A stretch of 42,585 nucleotides of DNA from NCBI GenBank assembly GCA_013289665.1, contig JABCZN010000023.1, positions 1 through 42,585 on the forward strand. The letters are read 5' to 3'. Of this stretch, positions 7,970 to 17,900 are shown piece after piece (position 1 is the stretch's first letter; each line of letters starts with the position of its first letter). The notes under the pieces were generated by a model, which worked only from the letters and a program-made list of their open reading frames with translations, searched no databases and had not been told where the DNA came from. This DNA comes from Acidobacteriota bacterium (GTDB lineage: Bacteria > Acidobacteriota > Terriglobia > Acidiferrales > UBA7541). Both the position numbers and the translations under genes were made by a program.

Positions 7970-9877
7970 ATGGTCACCAAGCCCAGTCAGCCGCGGTTAG
8001 TAAAGTTCGGGGTCTTCGAAGTTGATCTGCAAGCAGGCGAAATTCGTAAGGCTGGTGTGAGGCAAAAGCTCGCTGGTCAGCCCTTCCAAGTGTTGCAAGT
8101 CCTGCTGGAACATCCCCAGGAAATCGTGACCCGTGAAGGACTGCGCGAACGCCTCTGGCCAGGAAATACGTTCGTCGACTACGAGCTGGCGCTGAAGAAA
8201 GCCGTCAATCGCCTTCGCGAAGTCCTTGGCGACTCTGCGGAGAGTCCGCGTTTTATCGAGACCGTCCCGCGGCGCGGCTACCGCTTTCTAGGTGCCGTCG
8301 AACTCGTGGAGCATCGTGACGCGGTCTCTTCAACCAAAGTCCTTCCCGCAAAAATGAAAAACCCCGGAGCGCTCACCGCCGGTTTAGCGCTAGCGGTTCT
8401 CGCTGCGTCGCTCCTCGGGTTTAACCTCGACAAACTCCGTACCCGTATTTTTGCCAAGTCCCGCTCTCCCGCGATACGCTCCATTGCCGTGCTCCCACTG
8501 GAAAATCTGTCTCGCGATTCGACGCAGGAGTACTTCGCCGACGGAATGACCGACGCACTGATTACCGACTTGGCTCAGATTGGCTCGCTGAAAGTGATCT
8601 CGCGTACTTCCTCCATGCAGTACAAGCAAACGAAGAAAACACTGCCGGAGATTGCGCGCGAACTGAACGTGGACGGAATCGTTGAAGGCACGGTGCAGCG
8701 GTCTGGTGATCGCGTCCGCATCACCGCCCAATTGATTGAGGCCGCAAACGATCGTCACGTTTGGGCGAAAACGTATGAAGGCGATTTGGGCGACATTTTG
8801 GCGGTGGAGAGCGACGTCGCGCGCACCATTGTCAATGAGATTAAAATTCAGTTGACTCCTGAGCAGCGCGCACGACTCGCAAGCGCAGCGCCGATCAACC
8901 ATGAAGCGTATGAGCTCTATCTCAAGGGCCGCTACTTTTGGAGCAAGAGAGACCCGAACGGATTGAAAAAAGCTCTCGACTATTTCCAACGAGCTGCCGA
9001 AAGAGAGCCCGAATATGCGCCCGCGCAGGCCGGAATTGCAGATGCTTATAGCTTGTTGGCTGCCGCTGGATATGATGTGCTGCCAAGGGCGGAGGCAATG
9101 GAGAAGGCCCGAGATGCAGCAAACAAAGCCCTTCGCATTGACGACACGCTAGCCGAAGCTCACGCCTCATTGGGGTACGTAATCTACAGCTACGATTGGA
9201 ACTGGGCGGGTGCCGAGAAGGAATTCAAGCGGGCAATTGCCCTTAACCCGAACTATGCGACTGCTCATCAGTGGTATTCGGAATACCTGAACGATCTGCA
9301 ACGCAACGAAGAAGCCCTGGCGGAAGCGCGCGCAGCGCTTACGCTGGACCCCATTTCGGTCGTCGCCAACCACTGCCTAGCGCGAGCCCACTATTTTGCG
9401 CGCCGTATGGACCAGGCCATTGAGACTTCGAAAAAGATTCTTGAAATGGATCCTAACTTCGCCGCAGCTCATCTCCGCCTCGGAAGGGCCTACGCAGCGA
9501 AGGGCATGTACCCTGAAGCAATCAAGCAGTTTCGGGAGTTCGCAAGCCTTTCGGGCGACATTCCTTTGGCGACCGCATCGATTGGAAATGCGCTCGCTCG
9601 ATCCGGGGACCGGTCGGGAGCAATTCATACCCTCAATGAGCTTGCTGTCCTTTCTAGGCGGAGGCGCGTTCCTGCAATTTGCTTTGCTTTAGTCCACGTC
9701 GGTCTTGGCGACAAGGATCCAGCTATCGCTCAGCTTGAAGCTGCCTACAATGAGCGCTCGGACTTTCTCCTGGTTCTGAAGGCGGATCCGCTGTTTGACC
9801 CGCTGCGCTCTGATCCACGCTTCCAGGATTTGCTGCGCCGTCTCGGCCTACCGATGAGTCCAGCTCTAGACAGATAA
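7970..9877 (+). CDS. Winged-helix / TolB-like / TPR transmembrane regulator
   Basis: This 635-aa protein is a CadC/ToxR-like membrane transcription factor. Residues 8-110 are an OmpR/PhoB-type winged helix (VKFGVFEVDLQAGEIRKAG at the start, VNRLREVLGD, and FIETVPRRGYRFLG at the wing). A single membrane span lies at about 134-152 (LTAGLALAVLAASLLGF). A TolB-N/FlgO-like domain follows (SIAVLPLENLS, YFADGMTDALITDLAQI; about 172-290), then TPR repeats to the end. The cytoplasmic winged helix would bind DNA while the outer part senses or scaffolds; the signal is unknown. I chose the ATG at 7970 because it directly precedes the conserved domain. ATG 7910 and TTG 7814 are in frame, but they would translate the repeat at 7853-7917. 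No ribosome site is strong. It is divergent from the broken gene at 7762. Confidence 0.85.
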   Translation: MVTKPSQPRLVKFGVFEVDLQAGEIRKAGVRQKLAGQPFQVLQVLLEHPQEIVTREGLRERLWPGNTFVDYELALKKAVNRLREVLGDSAESPRFIETVPRRGYRFLGAVELVEHRDAVSSTKVLPAKMKNPGALTAGLALAVLAASLLGFNLDKLRTRIFAKSRSPAIRSIAVLPLENLSRDSTQEYFADGMTDALITDLAQIGSLKVISRTSSMQYKQTKKTLPEIARELNVDGIVEGTVQRSGDRVRITAQLIEAANDRHVWAKTYEGDLGDILAVESDVARTIVNEIKIQLTPEQRARLASAAPINHEAYELYLKGRYFWSKRDPNGLKKALDYFQRAAEREPEYAPAQAGIADAYSLLAAAGYDVLPRAEAMEKARDAANKALRIDDTLAEAHASLGYVIYSYDWNWAGAEKEFKRAIALNPNYATAHQWYSEYLNDLQRNEEALAEARAALTLDPISVVANHCLARAHYFARRMDQAIETSKKILEMDPNFAAAHLRLGRAYAAKGMYPEAIKQFREFASLSGDIPLATASIGNALARSGDRSGAIHTLNELAVLSRRRRVPAICFALVHVGLGDKDPAIAQLEAAYNERSDFLLVLKADPLFDPLRSDPRFQDLLRRLGLPMSPALDR

Positions 9878-9926
9878 ATTCGAGTTCAGGCGGCCCAGCT
9901 TGCCGACTTGCGCTTCCACCCGCCGG

Positions 9927-9990
9927 GGTTTGTTGGTTCCATCGCAAGTTGTCGATTCTCCTTGTCTAGTTCCCTAGGTTCCCCGAGCAG
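9927..9990 (+). repeat. Imperfect 65-bp direct repeat, copy 2
   Basis: This is the second copy of the element at 7853-7917. The first 22 bases are identical, and similarity ends sharply at gagcag. It starts 49 bp after the regulator's stop codon. Confidence 0.75.
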
Positions 9991-10131
9991 TGTTTTAGGG
10001 CCTCAGTTGAACTTTGGTAACCATGCCCAGAGCCCCCAACGTGGGTCCGCAAGTATTTATGGAACTTGCACCGGGCCTAGCCCCGCATCGAGTCGGCTCG
10101 ACGCTCGCCATTCCCGCGATTTCCTAAGTGT

Positions 10132-10139
10132 GCTAAAAT
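10132..10139 (+). promoter_or_regulatory. Candidate extended -10 for yebC
   Basis: TGCTAAAAT (10131-10139) matches an extended -10 (TGn plus TAAAAT). No convincing -35 lies 17 bp upstream. It would give yebC a leader of about 180 nt. Confidence 0.35.
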
Positions 10140-10327
10140 CCAAGGGTTCCGGAAAAGTAGGGCTCGGGAGTGGGTTGGACTTTTCGCGGTTCAAAGTCGG
10201 TTTCCGCACAGGGCGACCCCGCAATGCTGGTTGAATGAGCCACGCGTCCATTCCTTGGCAGTGGCGGGGCCATTAATCCAAATTCAGCTGACCGCCCGGC
10301 GGTCGCGAGCGACAAAGAGGATTCGTC

Positions 10328-11083
10328 ATGTCTGGGCATTCAAAATGGGCAACAATCAAGCACAAGAAAGCGGCCACAGACGCCAAGCGGGGCCGCGCTT
10401 TCACTCGAATCATTCGAGAAATCACCATCGCCGCCCGGATCGGCGGCGGTGATCCGAACTCCAACCCTCGGTTGCGCACCGCGATCCTCGCCGCCAAAAA
10501 CGAAAACATGCCGAACGACAACATCGAGCGCGCCATCCTCCGCGGAACCGGCCAGCTCGAAGGCGAGCAATACGAGGAAGCTATGTTTGAAGGCTATGGG
10601 CCGGGCGGCGTGGGCTTGCTGATCCAGGTCGTCACCACGAATCGCAATCGCATCGTGGGGGAGTTTCGCCATTTGATGACCAAAAACGGTGGAAACATGG
10701 CCGAAGCCGGCGCGGTGGGCTGGATGTTCCATCGCAAAGGCGAGATCACCGTTCCGAAGGAAGCAGCCTCGGAAGAAAAATTGCTCGACCTGGTTCTTGA
10801 AGCGGGCGCCGAGGACATGAAGGACGACGGCTCCGCGTGGTACATCGTGACCCCACCAGAATCGCTCGAAACAGTGAAAGAAGCATTAACCAAGGCGGGC
10901 ATCACCCCAGGATCAGCCGAAATCGGCATGGTGCCGCAAAATTACATCAAGTTGACCGGAGCGCAGGCCACCCAGATGATGCGTCTGGTCGAAGCCCTTG
11001 AGGAGCACGACGACGTGCAGCACGTTTACGCCAACTTCGACATCGACGAATCTGAAATTCAGGCGGCTGTCGGCGCAAACTAA
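10328..11083 (+). CDS. yebC: YebC/PmpR-family protein (TACO1-like)
   Basis: This 251-aa protein has the usual length for the family. The N-terminus MSGHSKWATIKHKKAATDA is the family signature. It is followed by the three-domain YebC layout, with NPRLRTAILAAKNENMPNDN in domain 1 and FEGYGPGGVGLLIQVVTTN opening domain 2. YebC proteins act in the cytoplasm. They were first described as transcription regulators, and bacterial and mitochondrial members have since been linked to translation of difficult sequences such as proline runs. The ATG at 10328 is preceded by AAAGAGG at normal spacing. A hairpin at 11106-11140 separates it from ruvC, and YebC-RuvC adjacency is common in bacteria. Confidence 0.95.
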   Translation: MSGHSKWATIKHKKAATDAKRGRAFTRIIREITIAARIGGGDPNSNPRLRTAILAAKNENMPNDNIERAILRGTGQLEGEQYEEAMFEGYGPGGVGLLIQVVTTNRNRIVGEFRHLMTKNGGNMAEAGAVGWMFHRKGEITVPKEAASEEKLLDLVLEAGAEDMKDDGSAWYIVTPPESLETVKEALTKAGITPGSAEIGMVPQNYIKLTGAQATQMMRLVEALEEHDDVQHVYANFDIDESEIQAAVGAN

Positions 11084-11105
11084 TCAATTTTCAACCTCTT
11101 TGACG

Positions 11106-11140
11106 GGCCATTGCTTCGGTCCGCGATGGCCTTTGGTTTT
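11106..11140 (+). terminator. Intrinsic terminator or attenuator after yebC
   Basis: A 9-bp stem (ggccattgc 11106-11114 with gcgatggcc 11123-11131, one G-T wobble) encloses an 8-nt loop. It is followed by tttggtttt. It lies 23 bp after the yebC stop and 62 bp before ruvC, so it may only attenuate read-through. Confidence 0.5.
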
Positions 11141-11201
11141 GGCGTTTCCGCCCGGCCATTATGATTTGGCGGGCGTGATTCCTTGCCGTAGACTATCGAG
11201 G

Positions 11202-11843
11202 ATGACCGCTCATCGCAGCGACGCCCAAACCCCAGGCCCCCATCGCATTCTGGGCGTGGACCCGGCGGCTTCCGGGCCCACCGGCTACGGCGTCATCGAA
11301 ACCGACGGGCGCAATTTCCGGGTATTAGATTACGGCGCGATGCGCATCCCCGCCAAACGCCAAAAATCCTCCGCCGGCGCCTGCCTGCATGATGTCCACG
11401 CGCTGCTCTGCCAATTAATCGAAGAGTTTCATCCGAATGCCATGGCTGTGGAATCCGTATTCACCGCGCTCAACATGCGCACCGCCCTGCGCCTGGCCGA
11501 AGTGCGCGGTGTGGTGCTGCTGGCCGCGGAACAGCATGGCATCGAAGTCCGCTCCTATTCTCCCCGCGAAGTGAAAGCCTGTGTGGCCGGCTATGGCCAC
11601 GCCGACAAAAAACAGATGCAATTGATGGTGCGCGCCCTTTTGAAAATGGAGGAGACGCCCGAGCCTTCCGATGCCGCCGACGCCCTCGCCGTAGCGCTCT
11701 GCCACATCCAGGGGGAACAGTACGCGCGGCGTTTCGGACTCTCCGCTCGTCCGCGCACCGTCGAAACGCAAAGAGTCGCGGCAACGGCTGCGTCCCGCCG
11801 GCAATCTGCCGCGCGAATCTCCGGTCTCGAACCAATCCGATGA
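11202..11843 (+). CDS. ruvC: Crossover junction endodeoxyribonuclease RuvC
   Basis: This 213-aa protein belongs to the RuvC family, which as a dimer cleaves Holliday junctions held by RuvAB. The RNase-H-like acidic residues are visible: Asp in ILGVDPAASG, Glu in AVESVFTALN, and the Asp pair in PSDAADALAVA. AGYGHADKKQMQLMVRALLK matches the conserved DNA-contact helix. Motif I is odd: DPAASGPTGYG is one residue longer than the common DPGSxxTGYG and has lost the first Gly. About 45 residues after the conserved core form a basic, Ala/Arg-rich tail. The start is the ATG at 11202, beside GAGG. A GTG at 11175 is a possible alternative. The last four bases overlap the next gene (ATGA), so they are translationally coupled. 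Confidence 0.92.
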   Translation: MTAHRSDAQTPGPHRILGVDPAASGPTGYGVIETDGRNFRVLDYGAMRIPAKRQKSSAGACLHDVHALLCQLIEEFHPNAMAVESVFTALNMRTALRLAEVRGVVLLAAEQHGIEVRSYSPREVKACVAGYGHADKKQMQLMVRALLKMEETPEPSDAADALAVALCHIQGEQYARRFGLSARPRTVETQRVAATAASRRQSAARISGLEPIR

Positions 11844-12499
11844 GCGTTTTCCCCCGCCGCCTCCCTCTGCGCCTGCTCTTTCTCTGCGTTATGTCTTTTT
11901 CCGCCGCCTCCGCGGCAAGCCCTGCCGGCAACTGGTTCAGCTATCGCCGCGTGTTCAAATCGAGCGTTCCCGAATTTATTGAGATTCGCATCCAGGAAAA
12001 CTCGACCGCCGCCACATATGAAATTCGCCAGCTGGACGAGGACGCCGGTGCGACTCCATTCGAAATTGGCCCCCCGCTCAGAAACAGGATTTTCCAACTC
12101 GCCGCCGAACTCCACCATTTCAAGGCCCTTGATCTGGACGTCCACCGCAAAATCGCAAACCTGGGTGAAAAAACCTTTCGCTGGGACGCGGGTGCGGAAA
12201 CAAACCAGGTCAAATTCAACTACACGCTGAACTCCGCCGCAACACAGCTCCTGCAGATCTGCGAAGGCCTGGCGCGCCAGCAAGAACTGATCGAGCTCCT
12301 CAAGCGCCGCATCAAGTACGACCGCCTCGGCGTCAACGACGCATTGTTGCAATTTGAAAATGACCTGAGCAAAGCCGTGCTCCCCGAACCCGAGCGCGCC
12401 TTGCCCCTGCTCGACCAGATCGCCGGGGATTCCCGCTTTGTAGAAATCGCCCGCCAGCGCAGCCGCGCGCTCGCCGAACGCATCCGTCATTCCGGCTAA
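11840..12499 (+). CDS. Exported protein of unknown function coupled to ruvC
   Basis: This 219-aa protein has a basic N-terminus and signal peptide (residues 1-26, LPLRLLFLCVMSFSAASAA). The mature part begins with a probable beta-rich segment (GNWFSYRRVFKSSVPEFIEI) and ends with a helical segment rich in Arg, Glu and Leu (about 140-219). There is no cysteine pair, lipobox or repeat that would place it in a named family. It overlaps ruvC by 4 bases, yet the product is clearly exported, so coupling with a DNA-repair nuclease is probably only positional. The GWxTD gene follows 46 bp downstream and both products are exported, so a shared envelope role is possible but unproven. Confidence 0.8.
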   Translation: MSVFPRRLPLRLLFLCVMSFSAASAASPAGNWFSYRRVFKSSVPEFIEIRIQENSTAATYEIRQLDEDAGATPFEIGPPLRNRIFQLAAELHHFKALDLDVHRKIANLGEKTFRWDAGAETNQVKFNYTLNSAATQLLQICEGLARQQELIELLKRRIKYDRLGVNDALLQFENDLSKAVLPEPERALPLLDQIAGDSRFVEIARQRSRALAERIRHSG

Positions 12500-12545
12500 T
12501 ACAACGTTTCAGACGCCACAGACGTCCAAAAATAAGGTATCCTCG

Positions 12546-14660
12546 ATGAAAATGAAAAACCTGCACAGCACCCCAGTGAGCCGTTGGCGGAAGCACGCCA
12601 CAATTTTGCTTTTTGCACTTCTTTCGTTTTCGCCCGCGCTTTCCGCCCAGCGGAAAGAAAAGCTCGCAAAGACTTACCGCGAGTGGCTGGAGCACGACGT
12701 CGTCTACATCATCACCAAGGATGAGCGCACCCGGTTTCTCGCTCTCACCACCGATGACTCGCGAGACAAATTCATCAAGGATTTCTGGGAGGTCCGCAAT
12801 CCCGTTCCGGGCTCGGAAATAAACACCTACAAAGAGGAAATCTACAAACGCATCGCCTTTGCGGACTCGCGATTTGGTGTCGGCTCGGGCACCGACGGAT
12901 GGCGCACCGATCGCGGCCGAACCTATATCACCTTGGGCGCCCCGCAGCAGAAGGACATTCACCGCGGTGCCGCCAACTTGCGGGCGTTCGAAATCTGGTT
13001 TTACGCCAACGTCTCTCCCATTCTTCCGAACGCCTTTTATGTGATGTTTTATGACAAAGATGGCGCGAACGACTACAAATTCTACAGCCCTTACCTGGAC
13101 GGCCCGGACAAACTGACCACCGGTGTCGAGGCCATTAACGATCCCGCCGCCGGCCTGAAAATGATCGAGGATTCCGTAGGCTTCGAGATCGCCAGAATCT
13201 CCCTGAGTTTAATTCCGGGCGAACCGGTGGATCTTTCAAACCCCCGCCCCAGCATGACTTCCGATGTCATGCTCATGATGCTGAGGGGCCTCTCCGAGCA
13301 GCCCGCTTATCGGGACGACATTCGCCGCAAGTGGATGAACCGCGAGCAGGTCAGCACCAGCATGATTCTGCAGGGGCATAACCTGGACATCATCCTCCTG
13401 CCCGTTCGCGATGATCACGGCATCTCCCGCCTCGATTATTCCCTGTCCCTCAAGTCGCCCAGCGACTTGAGCGTCACCGCGACCAAGGACGACCGCTTGA
13501 TGTATAACCTCCAGGTCCGGGTGCAGGTTTTTGATCGCGACACCAATAAACTGATTTTCGTCTCGCAGAAAGACCTGCGCGATACGTTCGACAAGAATCG
13601 CTACCAGGATATCAAGGACAAACTCTTCGCCTTTGAAGGCATGCTGCCGCTTCCCGCCGGAAATTACCGGCTTGCGTTCCAGTTTACCGACTGGAATAAG
13701 AACGTTTCCTATCGGACCGAGCGTGAGATTGCCATTCCCAAAATTGATGCCAATCAGTTCCAGGTCCCGGCAATTCTCCCGTTCGCCTCGGCCGAGGAAG
13801 TCGACCCGGTCGCCGCTCCTGTTTTGCCGTTCACGTTGGCGGGCGTTCACTTCGTGCCTCTTTCGACCTCCAACCTTTTCCTGAGCACTCAGCAAAGTTT
13901 TCAGGTGGCTTATCAGGTGTGGACCTCTCCCGCCAACCCGGCTCTCGGGCAAGACCAGAACCTTCAGATTGAATATGGAATCGGTCAGCCCTCCATTCCC
14001 GGAAGCGCCAAGGCGATCAAGGATTCGGCCTCCCTCAGGCAGTTCGACTCGGGCGGGTCATTAGTCAGCGGAAAAAAGCTTGCGCTCGACGGGAACCCGG
14101 GGAACTATATGCTGACCGTTGCCGTAATTGCCCCGGGTGCCGCGGTCCCCCGCTTTGCCAAATTGAATTTCAAGGCCGTCGATCCGGCCGGCCTCCCCCC
14201 CGCCCCCTGGGTTGTCATCGACTCCACCATTCGCGACGATATGGAAAAAGGCGTTTTTGATCGCAACCGGGGGCTTTGCTACATGGAACAGGGATTGAGC
14301 GCCGAGGGGCGGCCCTGGCTCCGGCGTGCCCTGGCCCTCGACCATTCTGATGAGCTCGCCCGCGCCCGCCTCGTTGAGGCCTATTTCTCCCAGCAGGATT
14401 ACAAGGCTGTGGAGGCCCTATATAAGGACACCGGCATTACGGACGCGGCCGATGCCCATACCTTGCTTCGCATCTCGACAAGCCTGCGAAAACTCGGAAA
14501 CGAAGCGGAAGGCCTCCGTTTACTGGAGCACGGCTCGGAAGCTCACGCGGGCGACCCCGCCATGTTCGTGGCGTTGGCGGACTACTACACTCAGATGGGT
14601 GACGCTGCAAAGGCGTCGGCCGCCCTCCAGAAAAGCAAGACCATAGTCGTCGTGAACTGA
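12546..14660 (+). CDS. GWxTD-domain exported protein with C-terminal TPR-like region
   Basis: This 704-aa protein starts at the ATG at 12546, with AAGG 8 nt upstream. Residues 1-36 are a signal peptide (KHATILLFALLSFSPALSAQ). The GWxTD domain spans about 40-150. It starts with YREWLEHDVVYIITKDERTR, continues through FWEVRNPVPGSEINTYKEE, and contains the name motif GWRTDRGRTYITLGAP near 118-133. The middle (about 200-560) is beta-rich with no recognised domain. Residues about 575-700 contain helical TPR-like repeats (DRNRGLCYMEQGLSAEGRP, AMFVALADYYTQMGDAAKAS). GWxTD proteins are common exported proteins of Acidobacteriota and Bacteroidota-like lineages and their function is not known. It precedes a TonB receptor on the same strand, with 282 bp between. 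Confidence 0.88.
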   Translation: MKMKNLHSTPVSRWRKHATILLFALLSFSPALSAQRKEKLAKTYREWLEHDVVYIITKDERTRFLALTTDDSRDKFIKDFWEVRNPVPGSEINTYKEEIYKRIAFADSRFGVGSGTDGWRTDRGRTYITLGAPQQKDIHRGAANLRAFEIWFYANVSPILPNAFYVMFYDKDGANDYKFYSPYLDGPDKLTTGVEAINDPAAGLKMIEDSVGFEIARISLSLIPGEPVDLSNPRPSMTSDVMLMMLRGLSEQPAYRDDIRRKWMNREQVSTSMILQGHNLDIILLPVRDDHGISRLDYSLSLKSPSDLSVTATKDDRLMYNLQVRVQVFDRDTNKLIFVSQKDLRDTFDKNRYQDIKDKLFAFEGMLPLPAGNYRLAFQFTDWNKNVSYRTEREIAIPKIDANQFQVPAILPFASAEEVDPVAAPVLPFTLAGVHFVPLSTSNLFLSTQQSFQVAYQVWTSPANPALGQDQNLQIEYGIGQPSIPGSAKAIKDSASLRQFDSGGSLVSGKKLALDGNPGNYMLTVAVIAPGAAVPRFAKLNFKAVDPAGLPPAPWVVIDSTIRDDMEKGVFDRNRGLCYMEQGLSAEGRPWLRRALALDHSDELARARLVEAYFSQQDYKAVEALYKDTGITDAADAHTLLRISTSLRKLGNEAEGLRLLEHGSEAHAGDPAMFVALADYYTQMGDAAKASAALQKSKTIVVVN

Positions 14661-14942
14661 AAGCATCACCAAGCCAATCCTCGTAGATTCGACTGGGCCA
14701 AAGAGCCCTTCCATTTTTGGTATCCTCCCTGTAATTCAGTAGATTCCCCTAGGCATTTCCACGTGCACACATTTTCCTTCGCTCTAAATATCTGATATTA
14801 ATACATTTATTTGTTCCAAAACTGGGCTGTGTTTGGCATCCCCATTGCATCTCCCGTTGCTCATCGGTTGAACTCGTATTCCGTTTTTCGATCCAACAAG
14901 AAGTTCCATCCTTTAATGGGGGAAATTGAAAGGAGTATCACT

Positions 14943-17900
14943 TTGAATAGAGCGAAGTGGTTTTATCTGCTCGTAGCCTGCCTCTTGTCACTTGGTTTGG
15001 GAGTGGGGACTTGGGCGCAGGACCAGAGTTCGGCGCGCGGTAATTTGAGTGGCGTCGTGCTTGACGCATCGAAAGCAACCGTTCCGGGGGCGCAGGTGAC
15101 GATCACCGGTCCTATCGGGAATTTGTCACAAACCACCAACGAACAGGGAACATTCCTGTTCTCTACCCTGATCCCGGGTTTTTATGCGGTTCGCGTCCAG
15201 AAAGCGGGCTTTAAGGTCGCCAGTGTCGCGGCAACTGAAGTTTTGATTAACAAGACGACCAGCGTCGAAGTGGTTCTGGAAACCGGTGAAGTGACGCAAA
15301 CCGTTGAAGTTAGCGCTGCCACCGTTACTGTCGACACGAGTTCGGAATCTGTGAACTCGGAATTTTCCGATAGCTTCTACTCCAAGATTCCCCTGGGTCG
15401 CGGCGTAAGCAGCCTCTTCTACCTCGCGCCTGGCGTCACCTCGGGTATTGGAACGGGTGCACAGAATCCCTCCATTTCCGGCTCCTCGGGTCTTGAGAAT
15501 CTGTACGTTGCGGACGGCGTGGCCATCAACGACCCGGCCTTCGGCGGTATCGGCGTATGGTCTCGCGTATATGGCCCTCTCGGCACCGGTATCAACCTGT
15601 CCTTCGTAAAGGAAGTCCAGATCAAAACCGGCGGGTTTGAGCCTCAGTACGGTCACGTCAGTGGCGGCGTCATCCAATTGGTCACCAAGTCCGGTGGCAC
15701 CAAGTTCTTCGGAACCATTGGAGCCTACGCCAATAGCCGCTGGATGCAGGACACCTACCAGAACGCGGACGACCCCAAGTTCTCCGTGACCAACCTCGTC
15801 GGCAGCCGCCTGGAAAATGCCAACTACGAAGGCGACTTCGAGTTGGGTGGCTACGTTCCTGTCCACGGGTTGAGGGACCGTCTCTTTTTCTTCGGAACAT
15901 TTAACCCTTCCTGGAACAATGCCTATTATCAGCCCGCTATCAATTCGGGCCTTTTTACGACCAACCCTTTGATTGACCGTGATACCACCCGGTATGACTA
16001 TGCGGGCAAGTTGACCTTCAAGATCAACAACGCCCACACCGTCGAGTCCAGCGTTTCAGGCGACCCCTCGCACACCAACCCCACTGCCTTCAGTACGCTG
16101 AATATTGACAACACTTCAGCGAACTCCAAGTGGAATTACGGCACGCGGAACTGGGCAACCCGGTATGATGGCGCGTTCGGAAGTTCTGTGCTCGTCGACG
16201 CGGCCTTCACTTGGGGCTGGAACGAGTTCCGGGAAACCCCGGCGACCAACGTCTACAACATCGTTGACAGCACGCAACTCGGCGCCGGCCAGCGTGGTCA
16301 ATTTACGGCCCAAGGCATTTCCGTGCTCGAGCCTTACGACGGAAATACCAGGGGCGTAAACGGAGACATCACCAAGACTTTCCATTTTGCCGGAACACAC
16401 AGCATCAACGTCGGCTATACCTGGCAGTTCCCAAACTACAACGACCATACTTACTATTCCGGTCCGCGGTATGTCATACCGTCCACCAACGCCACGGGCG
16501 GAGCTCCGGGCAAGCCGAGCTTTGAGAGCTTTGCCTCGGGGAAGACCACGGACTCGGCCTTTGTTCTCCTGCTGGCGAGCAACATTACCGGTCTGCCTAG
16601 CGGGGCTTGCACTCTTTGCCCTTACGATCTCGTTCCACAAGGCAACGGCACCTCAGCCTACGAGCAGGTTGCGCTCCAGCAGGTGCGTGGCCGGTTTGAC
16701 GGCGGCGTTACCTCCAGCTCAGGAAAATATCACGCCGGCTATATCAACGATGCCTGGCAAATGAGCAAGTACGTAACCTTAAATGCCGGGGTCCGCTGGG
16801 AACAGCAGCGGCTCGTCGGCAACACCGCGCAGCACACTTTCTCGAACATGTGGTCTCCCCGCGTCGGCATAGCCGTCGACCCACAGGGCAATCGCAAACA
16901 GAAGATCTACGCCAACTTTGGCCGTTACGCCTACGTTCTTCCCTTGGACGCCGCTCTTCGCTCTCTCAGCAACGAAGACGACCTCCAGAACACCTATTGG
17001 GCTCCAGCAAACGCTCCCTGCCCCTTAACTGCGGGTTTGCCGGCCGGCGCTACCTGCACAACCACCAATTCACTCGGAAGCGTTGACTTCGTCGGCGACT
17101 CCGCTCACCTCCTCAACCAGGCGACCGGCGGCGTTAACAAAAACGCTGGATTCTTGTCGAGCGGCTTGTTTAACGAACCTTTCGCCCAAGGAACTCGCAT
17201 GGAATTTACCGACGAATTCCTTGTCGGCTATGACCGAGAGTTCAAGGGCGGTGTCGTTGCCAGTGTCCGCTACATTGACCGCAGGCTGAAGCGCGTCATT
17301 GAAGATCAGGGCGGCATCTCCGTTGAACAGTTTAATGCGGGCGCCCCGCTTAACTACGTCATCGGCAATCCCAATGCGAAACAGGACATCTTCGTCAATC
17401 CGAACGAGATCGTCTTCGGCCAGGGAGTGAATGTCACAAACCTGACAAGCGTTAGTTCAGGTGGGCAAGTACCAGATGCCTGCTTCGATACCAACGGTAA
17501 TCTCACCCCACTTCTCGCTTTGAACCAGTTTACGGGCTTCGCGGCCGTTAACCCCGGCAGTGCACCAGCCGGAAGCGCCTGTTTCCCGGCAGTGAACACA
17601 AATACCTGGACCAATGCGAGCGGCAACCTGCTTCCGGACTGCACGAGCCTTGCGCAAAGCAAAACGGGTACCTGTGCGGCTTTCGGCGGCGAGTTCTACC
17701 CCGATGGCAAGCCTGACACCTACAAAGACCCCAAGCGTGAATATGAAGCGGTCGAATTCGAAGTCCGCAAAGCCTTCACGCACAGCTGGGCACTCAGCGT
17801 GAACTATCGCGTCGCCCAGTTGAAAGGCAACTACGAAGGCGCCTTCCGCAATGACAACGGCCAGGCCGACCCCGGCATCAGCTCCCTCTTCGACTTTACC

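Larger units (their letters stand above)
9878..10327. other. Intergenic region upstream of yebC
   Basis: These 450 bp hold the second copy of the 65-bp repeat (9927-9990) and a probable yebC promoter near 10132. I see no credible gene: the open frames here have no ribosome site and unlikely composition. Confidence 0.6.

Noticed and set aside
10998..11201. Upstream extension of RuvC
   Set aside because: It overlaps yebC and the terminator hairpin and has no similarity to RuvC.
14695..14719. Terminator after the GWxTD gene
   Set aside because: The stem is only 4 bp (GGGC/GCCC) and the T run is displaced; too weak to list.
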